A stretch of 64,000 nucleotides of DNA from Rotaria sp. Silwood1 (lineage: Eukaryota; Rotifera; Eurotatoria; Philodinida; Philodinidae), in the NCBI GenBank assembly GCA_905250075.1, contig CAJNOP010000003.1, positions 2,546,961-2,610,960 on the forward strand, in the 5' to 3' direction. The notes beneath the pieces are model-generated. The model made no database searches and had not been told where the DNA came from. It saw only the letters and a list, made by a program, of their open reading frames with translations. Shown here in pieces: positions 13,031-23,452 of this stretch. Numbering within the stretch: the first letter of the stretch is position 1; the number at the start of each line of letters is the position of its first letter. The position numbers and the translations under genes are program-made.

Positions 13031-13753
13031 ATGCTTTCACAACGACTTTCTTGTTTTAAATTTAATCCTTTTATTAATTTTCATTGTGCTTTCTTCTCAT
13101 TATCATCATCTCATCATGCTGCAAAACCCACAACGCCAGCAACACCTGTTGATCCAGCTACTCCAACAGCACAATCAGCTCAATTAGCACATAATAAAAC
13201 TAAAACTTCATTAAGAGGTACGCCATATAATATTACTGATATTGAAACATCTCTTCGTTATATGGAAAGTGATGCATATAAAACTGTTTATGGCAATGAA
13301 CCTGTATGGAAAAATTATGTTCGAAATCGAACAAAACAACGTTTTCCTCATTATACACGTGATTTTTGTGTTGAAGAAGGTCTTTATATACGTGGAAACC
13401 CTTGTCCAGTATGTCGTGATGAATATCTTTTACTTGATTATCGTAATATAAAACTTTTAAAACAATTTGTTAATGATCATACAGGCGAAATTGAACCTGT
13501 ATTAAAAACTTCCATATGTCAAGCACAATTACGAAATCTTCGAGTTGCATTACGTAAAGCTTATGATTTAGGTTTAATGACATATGAAATACCTTTTCGA
13601 ACATATGATTATCGAGATTATTATCCGGAATTACGTGATGAAAAAGATCGTGCACCATCACTTTTAATGACAATACTTCATGCAGTACAAGATCAAAAAT
13701 TAACAAATCTTGATCAATTAACATTAACTGATGAGCAACTTCGTGCAACGTAA
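13031..13753 (+). CDS. MRPS18B: Mitochondrial small-subunit ribosomal protein bS18m (S18b type)
   Basis: Single-exon frame of 240 residues. The start chosen is the ATG at 13031, directly after the splice acceptor TTTCAG; an upstream in-frame extension would be intronic. Residues 1-60 are Ser/Thr/Ala/Pro-rich and depleted in acids, as expected of a mitochondrial targeting peptide. The S18 core is about residues 113-190: GNPCPVCRDE, then LLDYRNIKLLKQFV and HTGEI, and a basic helix ending GLMTYEIPF, which fits the S18b paralogue (GNPCPICRDE..VDFRNVKLLEQFV) better than S18a or S18c. The product would be part of the mitoribosomal small subunit. An AATAAA signal lies near 13884, about 130 bp past the stop. 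Confidence 0.9.
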   Translation: MLSQRLSCFKFNPFINFHCAFFSLSSSHHAAKPTTPATPVDPATPTAQSAQLAHNKTKTSLRGTPYNITDIETSLRYMESDAYKTVYGNEPVWKNYVRNRTKQRFPHYTRDFCVEEGLYIRGNPCPVCRDEYLLLDYRNIKLLKQFVNDHTGEIEPVLKTSICQAQLRNLRVALRKAYDLGLMTYEIPFRTYDYRDYYPELRDEKDRAPSLLMTILHAVQDQKLTNLDQLTLTDEQLRAT

Positions 13754-14026
13754 CATTTCTTTTCTTTTTGTTGTTGTTTTCTTTTTCTTTTTTGTTTAAT
13801 TAAAAGAACAAAAAATTTGAAATGCATTTTTTCATCTTCATTCATAATAAGTTTTTATGAAATGTGCAAATGAATCACTTATAAATAAAGTTTATTTAAA
13901 ATCTATATTAATTAAACAAAGAAAAAAAGAATAATCGAAGATTAATGATTAAGAAAGTCATTGCAAGGATTTGTATTTCAGTTAAATACAAAAATACAAG
14001 ATGTTTTACTGTTTAAATTAATTTAA

Positions 14027-15027
14027 TAATCACAGGGGTCGCAGCGGCCTATGTCTTAAAATCAGGAAAATAGGCAGGACACATTTTAGAAAAAAATCAG
14101 GAATTTCGATTAAAATCAGGACATTTTAAGTCTTATCATAGTGCTATTGTTCAGAATGAAAGCTGCACAAAAGTATGTCGATCAATGCTAGTTCATTGGA
14201 ATTACTATATTATATTTCGCCGAATACGTGCGTCGAGTTCTGCTTTTTTCCTTTTCGTTCGCTATCTCTAATTATGCATTGTGTATACGTTTTCTTTTTC
14301 TCAGATACGTGGCCTACGGAAGGGGGCATCCTTCACTATTGGAGTCTTATTTGTTTCTAGTAGAAATCGTATTTTTATCAGGAAAATAGCCGTAAAAAGA
14401 AATAAGAAAAATTCGTATTTTCGCACTGTTTAAGGTTCTATAACCATCTTTTCGGCACTCAAACCATTTCCCTGCATCACACTCCCTTCCCCTCTCTGCT
14501 ACTTTTCCTCTTCTTCATATGCCTGCTCTTCGCACATATAAAACCACCATGTTATAGATAAACGAATAAAAGCGTTTACAAGAAAACTTTAGTAAATCGA
14601 CTAAAATGTTAAAATAAGGGAATACAAGATTTAATGCAGCTACCCACGGTCGTGAACTGTATGATATAAATACCGCCGAAGTACTGGTGATAATTACTAA
14701 TGATAAAATAGCTTCTTTCAAAAACCAATTAATTCGAAATAATCGATTCTTAGAGTGATTATACAAGAAAAAAATGGACAGAATAAAAATTTGAGTACCA
14801 TCTTTCTTTTTATAGAAAATATTCAACAAATATTTTCATAAAATTTTTAAGAAACGTTGAGTATAACAAAATAAAACATCAAAATGACGTATATGTGGCC
14901 CTATAGAGATAAATCTTGAAAAATCAGGACAAAAGCAGGTTTTTCAGTCAAAAGCAGGAAAATCAGGACATCTTTAAAAAATCAGGAAAAAATCAGGAAA
15001 GTACACACGCTGCGAGGCCTGTAATCA
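14027..15027. mobile_element. Non-autonomous DNA element with CAGG-type termini and 6-bp direct repeats
   Basis: The 989-bp unit 14033-15021 is bounded by inverted termini: left CAGGGGTCGCAGCG, right end reverse complement CAGGCCTCGCAGCG. The sequence TAATCA flanks it on both sides (14027-14032 and 15022-15027), consistent with a target duplication. Inside both ends sit many copies of AAATCAGGA(C/A) in the same orientation, an unusual subterminal direct-repeat pattern. CAGGGG-type termini are reminiscent of hAT elements, but hAT usually makes 8-bp duplications, so the superfamily is uncertain. A 104-codon minus-strand frame (14515-14829) shows no transposase motif. Confidence 0.6.
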
Positions 15028-15518
15028 TCTCTAAGATATGCTGATTACAATACCATTGTATTTATTTTGCTTCAATAATTGGTCGGAATAAACATTCATC
15101 AGATTTTCTCATGTTTTTATCATCTATTCCGAAATATCAAACATAGATAGGGGATATTTCTGTGTGCATCAACACATGTGCACGAAGACCTATTGGGTCG
15201 ATATTTATCGTATCCATTAGAAAGAAAAAAGTCCATAGGTTTTTTTCTTTATATCGTTTCTTCTTATTTACAGTACCACCATAATTATCCGTCGTTACTT
15301 TTTTTTTTCCTTGAGTCCTTCTTTCCTTGTCTATATGACGAATAATCATTTATCATTATTCTCTTTTCTTCTATTACTTTCGTCATAATGGTCGTTGTCT
15401 TTCTCAAGTATACCATAACTTGTGATGCTAGAGTATTCCATAGCTTGTGACAAAATGTTCTTCGCACATAAGACCCAGGTCTTGTGTGTAATCAGTATAT
15501 ATATATATAGATGTACGT
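15028..15518. other. Intergenic, upstream of LRRC14-like gene
   Basis: AT-rich, with a short ATATATATATA run near 15500. No exon is supported; this is the presumed promoter side of the LRRC14-like gene. Confidence 0.4.
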
Positions 15519-18500
15519 ATGTATATTTGTACTTCAGATTGTTCACCAGATAGAAACTTAGGGTTTATAATGTTTACTATACTTCCTAATAATCCGATGT
15601 TTGATCGAAAAGATCATCTTCATAGACGAATACCAACTATTCGACTCGAACAACATTTTTATTATCCAATAAATCAGCAGAATACCAATACAGACAATAG
15701 AACGGTAAAATGTCCGAGGTGAGATAAGCTTTTTTCTTTTTTGTGTCGTGTCATATTTGCTTTTAAAATTTCAATTTTAACCTCATATCGCGCACACACT
15801 CTATCTTGTAGACAGAAAGAGATAAAGCTTTTTTTTCTTTTATTGCTAAACATGAATCCTATTGAATTTGGAGAAAAAACACGCCATAATCATTATTTAA
15901 TGGATCACGATGTTGTTTATGTTAATCATGGTAGTTATGGACCATGTCCTCGTTTTGTTTATGAAGAATTACAACGTATTCGTTTGGAACAAGAACAAAA
16001 TCCTGATCGTTGGTTTCGTCTATCAAAATATAATTTATATGCTGATTGTGTACGAGCAGCAGCAGATCGACTCGATTGTAACTTTGAACAGATTACTATT
16101 GTAGATAATGCAACTGTTGGTATTAATGCTATATTAAAATCTCCTTTACCAACATTTACATCAAAATTAGGTGGAACTATTCTATGCACAAATTTAGCTT
16201 ATGGTGCAGTTCTTTTTACTATTGAAGAAACTGCCAGACAACGTGGTATGAACATACGAAAAATTGATATTCAATTACCAATTGAAAGTAAACAAGCATT
16301 TATTCAACAATTTGAAAATGAATTAAATAAAGGTGATGTTGAAAATATTCGTCTTGCTATTATTGATCATATAACAAGTTCGACAGCAATTGTTTTTCCA
16401 ATCGATGAGCTTACTGATCTATTACATGCACATGGTATTCCCGTAGTCGTTGATGGAGCACATGGACCAGGTCAAGTCAATCCACGACTTTCATTGAATC
16501 AACTAACATGTGATTTCTATATTGGTACATTTCATAAATGGATGTATGCTGCAAGAGGTTGTTCATTTCTTTTTGTTCGTGATCCAGTTCTTGCTAATCA
16601 ACTTCAACCAAGCAACACATCATGGGGTTATCGTCCATCATCATCTCAACTTGATATAATGACACATTTTCATTTACAATTTTTTCATCAAGGTACACGT
16701 GATGAATCCGCTTTATTAACTATACCAAAAGCCATTGAATTTGCTGATTCATTGGCTGGTGGATTTGATCGAATTTATGAATACAATTCAAAATTAAGTC
16801 AACAAGCTAAAACTTTACTTGAACAACGTTGGAATACACAAGGAAAAGATCTTGTTCCTAATGAAATGCAAGCACCATATTTAAAAATGATTCAATTACC
16901 TGATTTAGCAAAATATGATAAAACTGATGATGATGCTATTCGTCTTATAAATGATTTAATCGAACATCATAAACTTGTTTCGATTATTTTATGCTTTAAT
17001 AACGAACTTTATGTTCGTATTGCTACACAAATTTATAATCGTATTGAAGACTATATAGTTTTAGCAGATACAATTGATAAAATTAGAAAATAAATAATTA
17101 AATAAATAAATAAATAATTAGAGTTTTTTTTCTTTTGTTTGTTTTAGACGCTTACGTTCATTATGTATTCGAAAATTAATAACAAACGAAAGATATTTAC
17201 ATTCTTGTCTTCAACAAAAACATATTCTATCATCAACACCATCAAATTTATTTTATTCAATGGGACAAGAAGCTATCTTTATGAATGAATATCAAATAAT
17301 TGAACTTCTGATTGCATATTGGCCATTAGTTTACTTGGAAATTTATCGTCTTTTACCATTATCATCTATGTTATTTAATGCACATAATCAACAACAAGAT
17401 GATGAAATTGATTCAATTGCAAAACTCTTAGAAAAAAAATTACCAGATGGTTCAACGTTAATTGATTATATTGCCATGGGTTTAGTTAATAAACATAAAA
17501 GTTTATCATGTCTTAAGGTTGTTGATTTTCATCGATGTTCATCAAGTAAAATCAAATAATTAAATGTAGTTTTACAATGTTTTTGTTTGATGATTTCTTT
17601 TTGTTTTCGAAGGTATTCAAATGACAAAAGAAATTTTTCGTTTACCATTATTATGGACTAAACCTGAACGACGTTCTTCAATACAGAAACGAATGTGTAA
17701 GTTAAATGAAACGACGAGAAACACGTTAAAAATCATATTGTATTTTGATTGATTTAGATATTGAAAAAAATAAATTAAACAAATATATTGAAGGATTCAA
17801 TTATGTTTATCAATATTATGATAAATCGATTGCACATGAAACTAATTTTGGTAGAATATAATGCATGGGGTGATTATCCTTTATTTTATATTAAGTAGCA
17901 TGTGTTTGTTTTATCCCTTTTTCCTTGATTGAAAACTTATTTATTAGAACAGACAGGCAAATTTAAAAATTTTGCTGACTATTTTCAACTATTTACTAGA
18001 AAAATATTAGAAAGTTTAGAATATCTCATTTTGACTCGCTTATTTATTATTAAGATATAGTTTCTATTCAAATTGGACAAGTAGAATATTATTTCTATGA
18101 AGACTTATTTGATTTCAGAACAAGAATGAAACTCTCATGAAATCATATTGAGAAAAAAGTTATACCATTCCGAGAATTAAGAAGAAAATAAAACTTAACA
18201 CAACTTTGTTATTCATTTTCAGAACCTATCAAAATCATTCATGATTGTCAAATAATAAACGAAGATACACTAGTTGGTCTTGAACTTCAACAATTAACAC
18301 CATTTCGATTTCAATTTCATAAATTATGGATAAATAATAATTTCCGACAAGTTCTAACACCTAATACATTATTTGATATTAATTTGATTTTAAATCTAAC
18401 AAATGTTGATGTAATTATTCAATTAATATATGTTTTTCTTTTTTTTTGCAATACTTTTTTTTTTCTCTTTTGAAGCATATCACACATCTTCATTTAAGTG

Positions 18501-19316
18501 ATCCAAATATGGAAACAACAGAAAATGAATTAACATTACTTGTTCGAAGTTTATCAAATTTACGTAATTTACGTGTACTTTGTTTACAACGTGTTCTGAA
18601 TTTATATCCTCATCGGTATAAGAAATCTTGTTTTTTTTTCTTCTTCTTCATTTTGCTAATAGTTGATTTTATTATTTAGTTATACAACACCACACATGTT
18701 GATGAATTTATGTACAGATTTTAATCGTTTACTTCGTCGTTTAATTTATTTACGCAAACTTGATCTCTCTTATTCATATCTACAATCTTATATTCGTATA
18801 TTATTTAGTGGTCTTATTCAACCACTTGAATATCTTAATTTACAAGATTGTCGTTTAATGTCAAATGACTTGGAATTTTTATTATCAATGCGCAATCTAC
18901 GCCATTTAAATGAATTAAATTTAAGCATGAATAATTTTGGTACACGTACATGTTCAAATTTAATTGTACAACTAATACCACGTTGTACACTATTAACAAT
19001 ATTGTCAATTGGTTATTGTTCATTGCAAGCATCAACAATTGGGCAATTAGCTGATTATTTTATAAAAGAAAAAAATCAAACAAAAATATCATATTTATCA
19101 TTTAAATCTATAATACCTTATTACAGTTATGAATTTGATTTTTTATTACAAAAATTTGGACAGATAAAAACATTGAAAAAACTATTATTATTTCCGCAAT
19201 TACATACATATCCAGGTGCAAATGATGATGAAAGAGAATTAGTAGCAGCAGAACTTTATCGAAGATGTTGTCAAACTTTACACACATTAAATAGACAAGA
19301 CTTAGAAATATTGTAA
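15519..19316 (+). CDS. LRRC14/PRAME-family leucine-rich repeat protein
   Basis: Proposed exons: 15519 (or ATG 15570)-15718, 17148-17545, 17613-17696, 17758-17850, 18223-18410, 18476-18615 and 18680-19316, all joining in phase; 562 residues from ATG 15570. The family is shown by order of features: an N-terminal PRRL motif formed across the first junction, a YWPLVYLEIYRLL segment matching the AWPF..L..L block of LRRC14 and PRAME, then leucine-rich repeats (HITHLHLSDP, YLRKLDLSYSYLQSY, PLEYLNLQDCRL, HLNELNLSMNNF), and an acidic DDEREL..AELYRRC tail like that of LRRC14. LRRC14/PRAME proteins act as substrate receptors of cullin-2 ligases or as signalling regulators; that role here is only inferred. 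Intron 1 is 1.43 kb and contains a complete aminotransferase. If exon 1 is not used, translation could start at Met 17260 (475 residues). Confidence 0.7.
15852..17093 (+). CDS. Class-V PLP-dependent aminotransferase (isopenicillin-N-epimerase-like)
   Basis: Uninterrupted frame of 413 residues. Near the start it has VVYVNHGSYGPCP, typical of the isopenicillin N epimerase/cysteine-desulfhydrase-like branch of fold-type I PLP enzymes. The cofactor-binding Asp201 lies in VVVDGAHGPGQ and the Schiff-base Lys229 in GTFHKWMYAARG; a C-terminal small domain follows. Length matches the family. Substrate cannot be assigned: relatives include epimerases, C-S lyases and desulfhydrases. It sits wholly inside intron 1 of the LRRC14-like gene, same strand, with its own acceptor at 15810-15811 about 40 bp before the ATG, and AATAAA-rich sequence right after the stop. 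The upstream leader exon could also splice in frame to it, but that reads through a pyrimidine tract (..LFFLLLLN), so I prefer the ATG at 15852. Intronless; possible horizontal origin, untested. Confidence 0.85.
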   Translation: MNPIEFGEKTRHNHYLMDHDVVYVNHGSYGPCPRFVYEELQRIRLEQEQNPDRWFRLSKYNLYADCVRAAADRLDCNFEQITIVDNATVGINAILKSPLPTFTSKLGGTILCTNLAYGAVLFTIEETARQRGMNIRKIDIQLPIESKQAFIQQFENELNKGDVENIRLAIIDHITSSTAIVFPIDELTDLLHAHGIPVVVDGAHGPGQVNPRLSLNQLTCDFYIGTFHKWMYAARGCSFLFVRDPVLANQLQPSNTSWGYRPSSSQLDIMTHFHLQFFHQGTRDESALLTIPKAIEFADSLAGGFDRIYEYNSKLSQQAKTLLEQRWNTQGKDLVPNEMQAPYLKMIQLPDLAKYDKTDDDAIRLINDLIEHHKLVSIILCFNNELYVRIATQIYNRIEDYIVLADTIDKIRK

Positions 19317-22300
19317 TAAAAAAAAAACAATATTGTAAAAAGAAATTATTGTATTTTTAAATAAATCCAGAGAAAGTTTTAAACTAAAATAGAGTTAGGC
19401 TTTTTTGTGTTTTGCTGATAGTTATAAAGTTTTTTGTATTTCAAATAGTGCTTGAATTGGGAATGATAAACAATGAAATGATGAATCTAAACACGGTTGC
19501 CATATCTTTCAAAATGGTAGGAAATCTTCTGAATTTCAAGCTTTTGTGAGCATCTTCATCATGCTATTGTAATCATTATTTAAGACAGAGCTTTTAAGGC
19601 TACTAACAGTACAAGTTTTCATGAATCTAAATCATTGCCAAACTAAACTCAACAAATTGTATTATAAAAGGAAGACATATAAATAATGTCATCAAAATAA
19701 ACTGACTTGTAGGTTTAAGAAAGAGCTATCTCGAATGATGATTGTAACATGTGTAATTGAATTGGATTCAGTCGTGAATGAGGAGTTCGAGGATTCGAAT
19801 ACGAGTGTAAGTGAGATTGAAGAAGACAAAAATTATGTCACGAATAATTTTCACATAAGATGTTGATAGAGTAGAATATATGTTAATAAAAAGAAACTAT
19901 ATATGTAAGTTGAAACGTCAACTATCTACTTTCTGAGTTTTCATTATCGAAATATCGATTTACAACTCTTCGCTCTGGCAATCTTATATCAAAAGTAATG
20001 TTTGACTAATCAATTCAAGAGATAACAAGTTAAATAATACAGTTAAGATAGAGCTAGAATTTTCAGAAAGTAAAACAATGAAACTATCAAAATATTTAAA
20101 AAATAACTTGTTATATAATATCATATAAATAAATTGTCAACAACATAAATTCTAATGCGTATGCTAATCTTATATCTTTCTTTGTTATTTCCTATTGGGA
20201 ATTCTCTATGATGGCTGGAGATTAATTTTATGAGCGAATAAAAGAAAAGAGATAATTAATTCTTGTGTCAATCACATTTTTAAATAAGCCAAAGCCTTAT
20301 TTCACCTTTATTTGAGTATCTGACATGTATACAAAGAAAAAAAAAGAACAGATGAACTAAAAATTTGATAATTATAACGACTCGAATTTATGTAGATAAT
20401 AAAGATTTGTTATAGTATTTTTTTTAGTAAATCAATTAGAGAAAAAAAAGCAGTTAAAACTGTCTCATCATTGATAATATTAATATTCAGAAGTATAATA
20501 TTCATTATGTTGAATTTATTATTTTATTTATTCCCAAAAGTCTGATTTTTTTGTCTTAGGTTAACATCTTATTGGACAGCATGTTATACTCATTTTTTTT
20601 CTTTCGGCATGTTATTTTACTACTTGTGAATATATATTGCTTATAAGTCTAAGAAAATTGACCTTTATTAAGTGTGATATAAGCGACAAAACTTTGACAT
20701 ATTAGTCTATTTAAGTTAGTTGTAAGTATATTTAACTGACGTTTTTTTTTCTTTTGTGTGAGAGATTAGAAGATAAACTTATTTATTCTAAGAAATAATT
20801 TCTTCGTTATATCAGTTCGAGTTCATCGATCATGATTAACTGCCCTTATCGAATGTTGTATCAACTTAAAAGAGCATGTACTTTTTCTTACTGATTAATT
20901 ACTTGTACAAGATAATTATTCAAAATAAAAATATATCTTTAAAAGATATCGAAGAATATTCTCGTGATTGAACGATTAAAGAATCATCATATTCACAATT
21001 ACCAACTAACAATTTTGCATTACATCACTTCTTTTTTCTATAGAAAAGGTATAGTTTTTTTTTTCTTTGAAATAAAAGAATCAAGATGTTGTCCTATTCT
21101 CTGCTAAGACAAAAAAAATCCGTGCGCTTGTTAATCAACGCTTTATTCTTTAGAAATTCATTGTACATACACCCTTTAGGGAATTTCTCTCTCGATCTCT
21201 AAGGTTAGTTCATAAATAGTGAACGAATGAATTTTTTTTTCAACTGATCTCGTTTCTTATTAATGACGATTTCAAAAAATTCCTGACAGGTAAATCGGTA
21301 GGTTGATTTTCTCAATTCTATAGATATATGCCATTTAGTCGGTTAATCAGAGTATAAATATTACTTTTTATGTTAGCATATAATGGAATTGTTTGATGTT
21401 AAAGAATAAAGTATTTGTTATAGAGCGATCATCCATTCTGAGAAATTGCTAAGTGGCACACTCCATTTAATAGTTTATCACGTAAGACAATGTCATTATT
21501 TCTACGAGAGTTCATATATAATTTATGTCATAATCATATATATTTTTTTCTATGTTCTGACTTTTATTTAATGGAAAAAGTGAGTAGAATATGTATTATA
21601 TTTTTAAAGAAGTAGTCGTATTAATTGTGATAACCGAAAATTCTTATAGATTTCTTTTTCTGCGTATATTGATCAAAACGAAAAAAAAAATGAAATTCTA
21701 TTTGTCGTCTTTTCTCAATCGAACATTACAATAATCCATTATGCAAATATATCAGTAGTAAATCGTTTTTTGTTGTTTTGTTTTCAACATAATCTTAGAG
21801 TCAAGTAGTCGTATGATAATCTAATGTTTTATTACTCTTAATATCGAAATATCTTTTTCTTTTCATTGGTTCATTTAATATACATTGAACTAAATTCTTT
21901 CATTTTCTTTTCTTTACATACAGGAAATACGCTCTTGTTCATGTATTCTATCGTGAAATGAGAATGCTAGGAAAATAGCCTTATGAGTACATACACATTA
22001 CTCATTCTCATAGCTTTTTGAATTTCATTTTGGTTCATTACATTTTCAATATGTTATATATCTTAATAAAAAAAGAATCATAAATTTAGTTTGAATAAAA
22101 GAATCCATAGCTATACTGACGGCTTTCTCACCTTATCGTGTCCATGGATTTCTATTTCTATGAATTATAATATATTGTTATAGGAGAGTAGAATGAACAT
22201 CTATTCAATTGAATTGAAGATCAAATATAAGAAAAGAAAGAAAGAAAGAAAAAGCGAGTCAAGTCTCTACTTCAATGACATATAACCTTCTACATTGATA

Positions 22301-23429
22301 TAAAAATTTTTCAATTTGTCGGTATGTTGATATTGTCCGTATGCTGTTCATTATAATTTGTTTTTCTTTTCAACTATTCATAAAACTAGTAGTAAAATAT
22401 AAAAGAAGAAAGCAGACACACTTGCCTCCTTGTCATCATATTTGGTTACAATGAATAACGACATGAACAGAAGAAAAAGATTAGAATAGAATATGAGAGA
22501 TTGTTCGATCGTTTGATGGCACCGAATACTACTCCTGTTCGTTCTCTCCACCCACCTAATGGATAATTGAAGAACAAGAGCAAAGTAACAATGTCTTTAG
22601 GCTATTACACACATATATATGTACATAGTAAGAAAAAAACAAAATTCAACGTTTGTATTCTTAATGAGATATGACTACTGTATTCAGCCATGATGCTTAC
22701 TGCTTAGAAATGTCATCGTTTGAATATGATCATTCGGTTTATGATTATATACATATGCATACGTATATATATATACATACTTGTGTCATCATCTTCAGTT
22801 TTTTTTTCTCTTGTCTTTTTCATTCTCCATTTGTTGATGTTCGACGAAGTGTTAGAATATAAATGAACTAAACAAGTGGTCAGCCAATATCGGCGACCAT
22901 TCAATCACTCATAGACACATCCGGTTATTGTGTACAGGACACCCAAACAAGCGTAAATTTAATTGCTGCGATCATCTTCCGTCTAATTCACTTGCATGCA
23001 AGACAACATATCCTGTTTGAAATGAGGAACTAACTGATGCTTCCCAAATATACCAAGAGTATAGACTAATAGCTTTAGTAAATGAGGAATACGAATGAGA
23101 GTAGTCGGAACGGGATATTGTGTGAATGTGCACGCATACATATATGCACGTTTCATTAATTCATTATACCCTTGCGGCTTGATGATGTATATGTGTTGAA
23201 GAAGAAAACAACATATCTACAGTCGATTACTTCTTTGAAGGTTCTTCCTCCTACTCATTCTCGTCATCATCATCATCATTATCGTTTGTGTGCAAGTAAT
23301 ATGGTAATAACAGTTTTTCGCCGTTATCGTCTTCATTCGGTTCATTGGCGACCAAAACAGTGTCGATCTATTTGCATGTAAGTTATTGAAACACAACAAT
23401 ACACTTGATTTATTTTTGTTATTCAATAG
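19317..23429. other. Long intergenic region with upstream UTR exon of the M13-like gene
   Basis: Mostly AT-rich filler. A 51-codon open stretch at 19714-19866 follows an acceptor-like TTGTAG and encodes an acidic peptide, possibly an exon relic. Just before 23379 there is a probable 5'-UTR exon of the M13-like gene, ending at 23378 with donor GTAAGT; the intron closes at 23429. No other coding signal. Confidence 0.4.
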
Positions 23430-23452
23430 TATTTTTATGGGTCAACGATAAA

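Noticed and set aside
14515-14829. 104-codon minus-strand frame inside the CAGG element
   Set aside because: Hydrophobic but with no transposase motif such as DDE or BED finger; likely chance.
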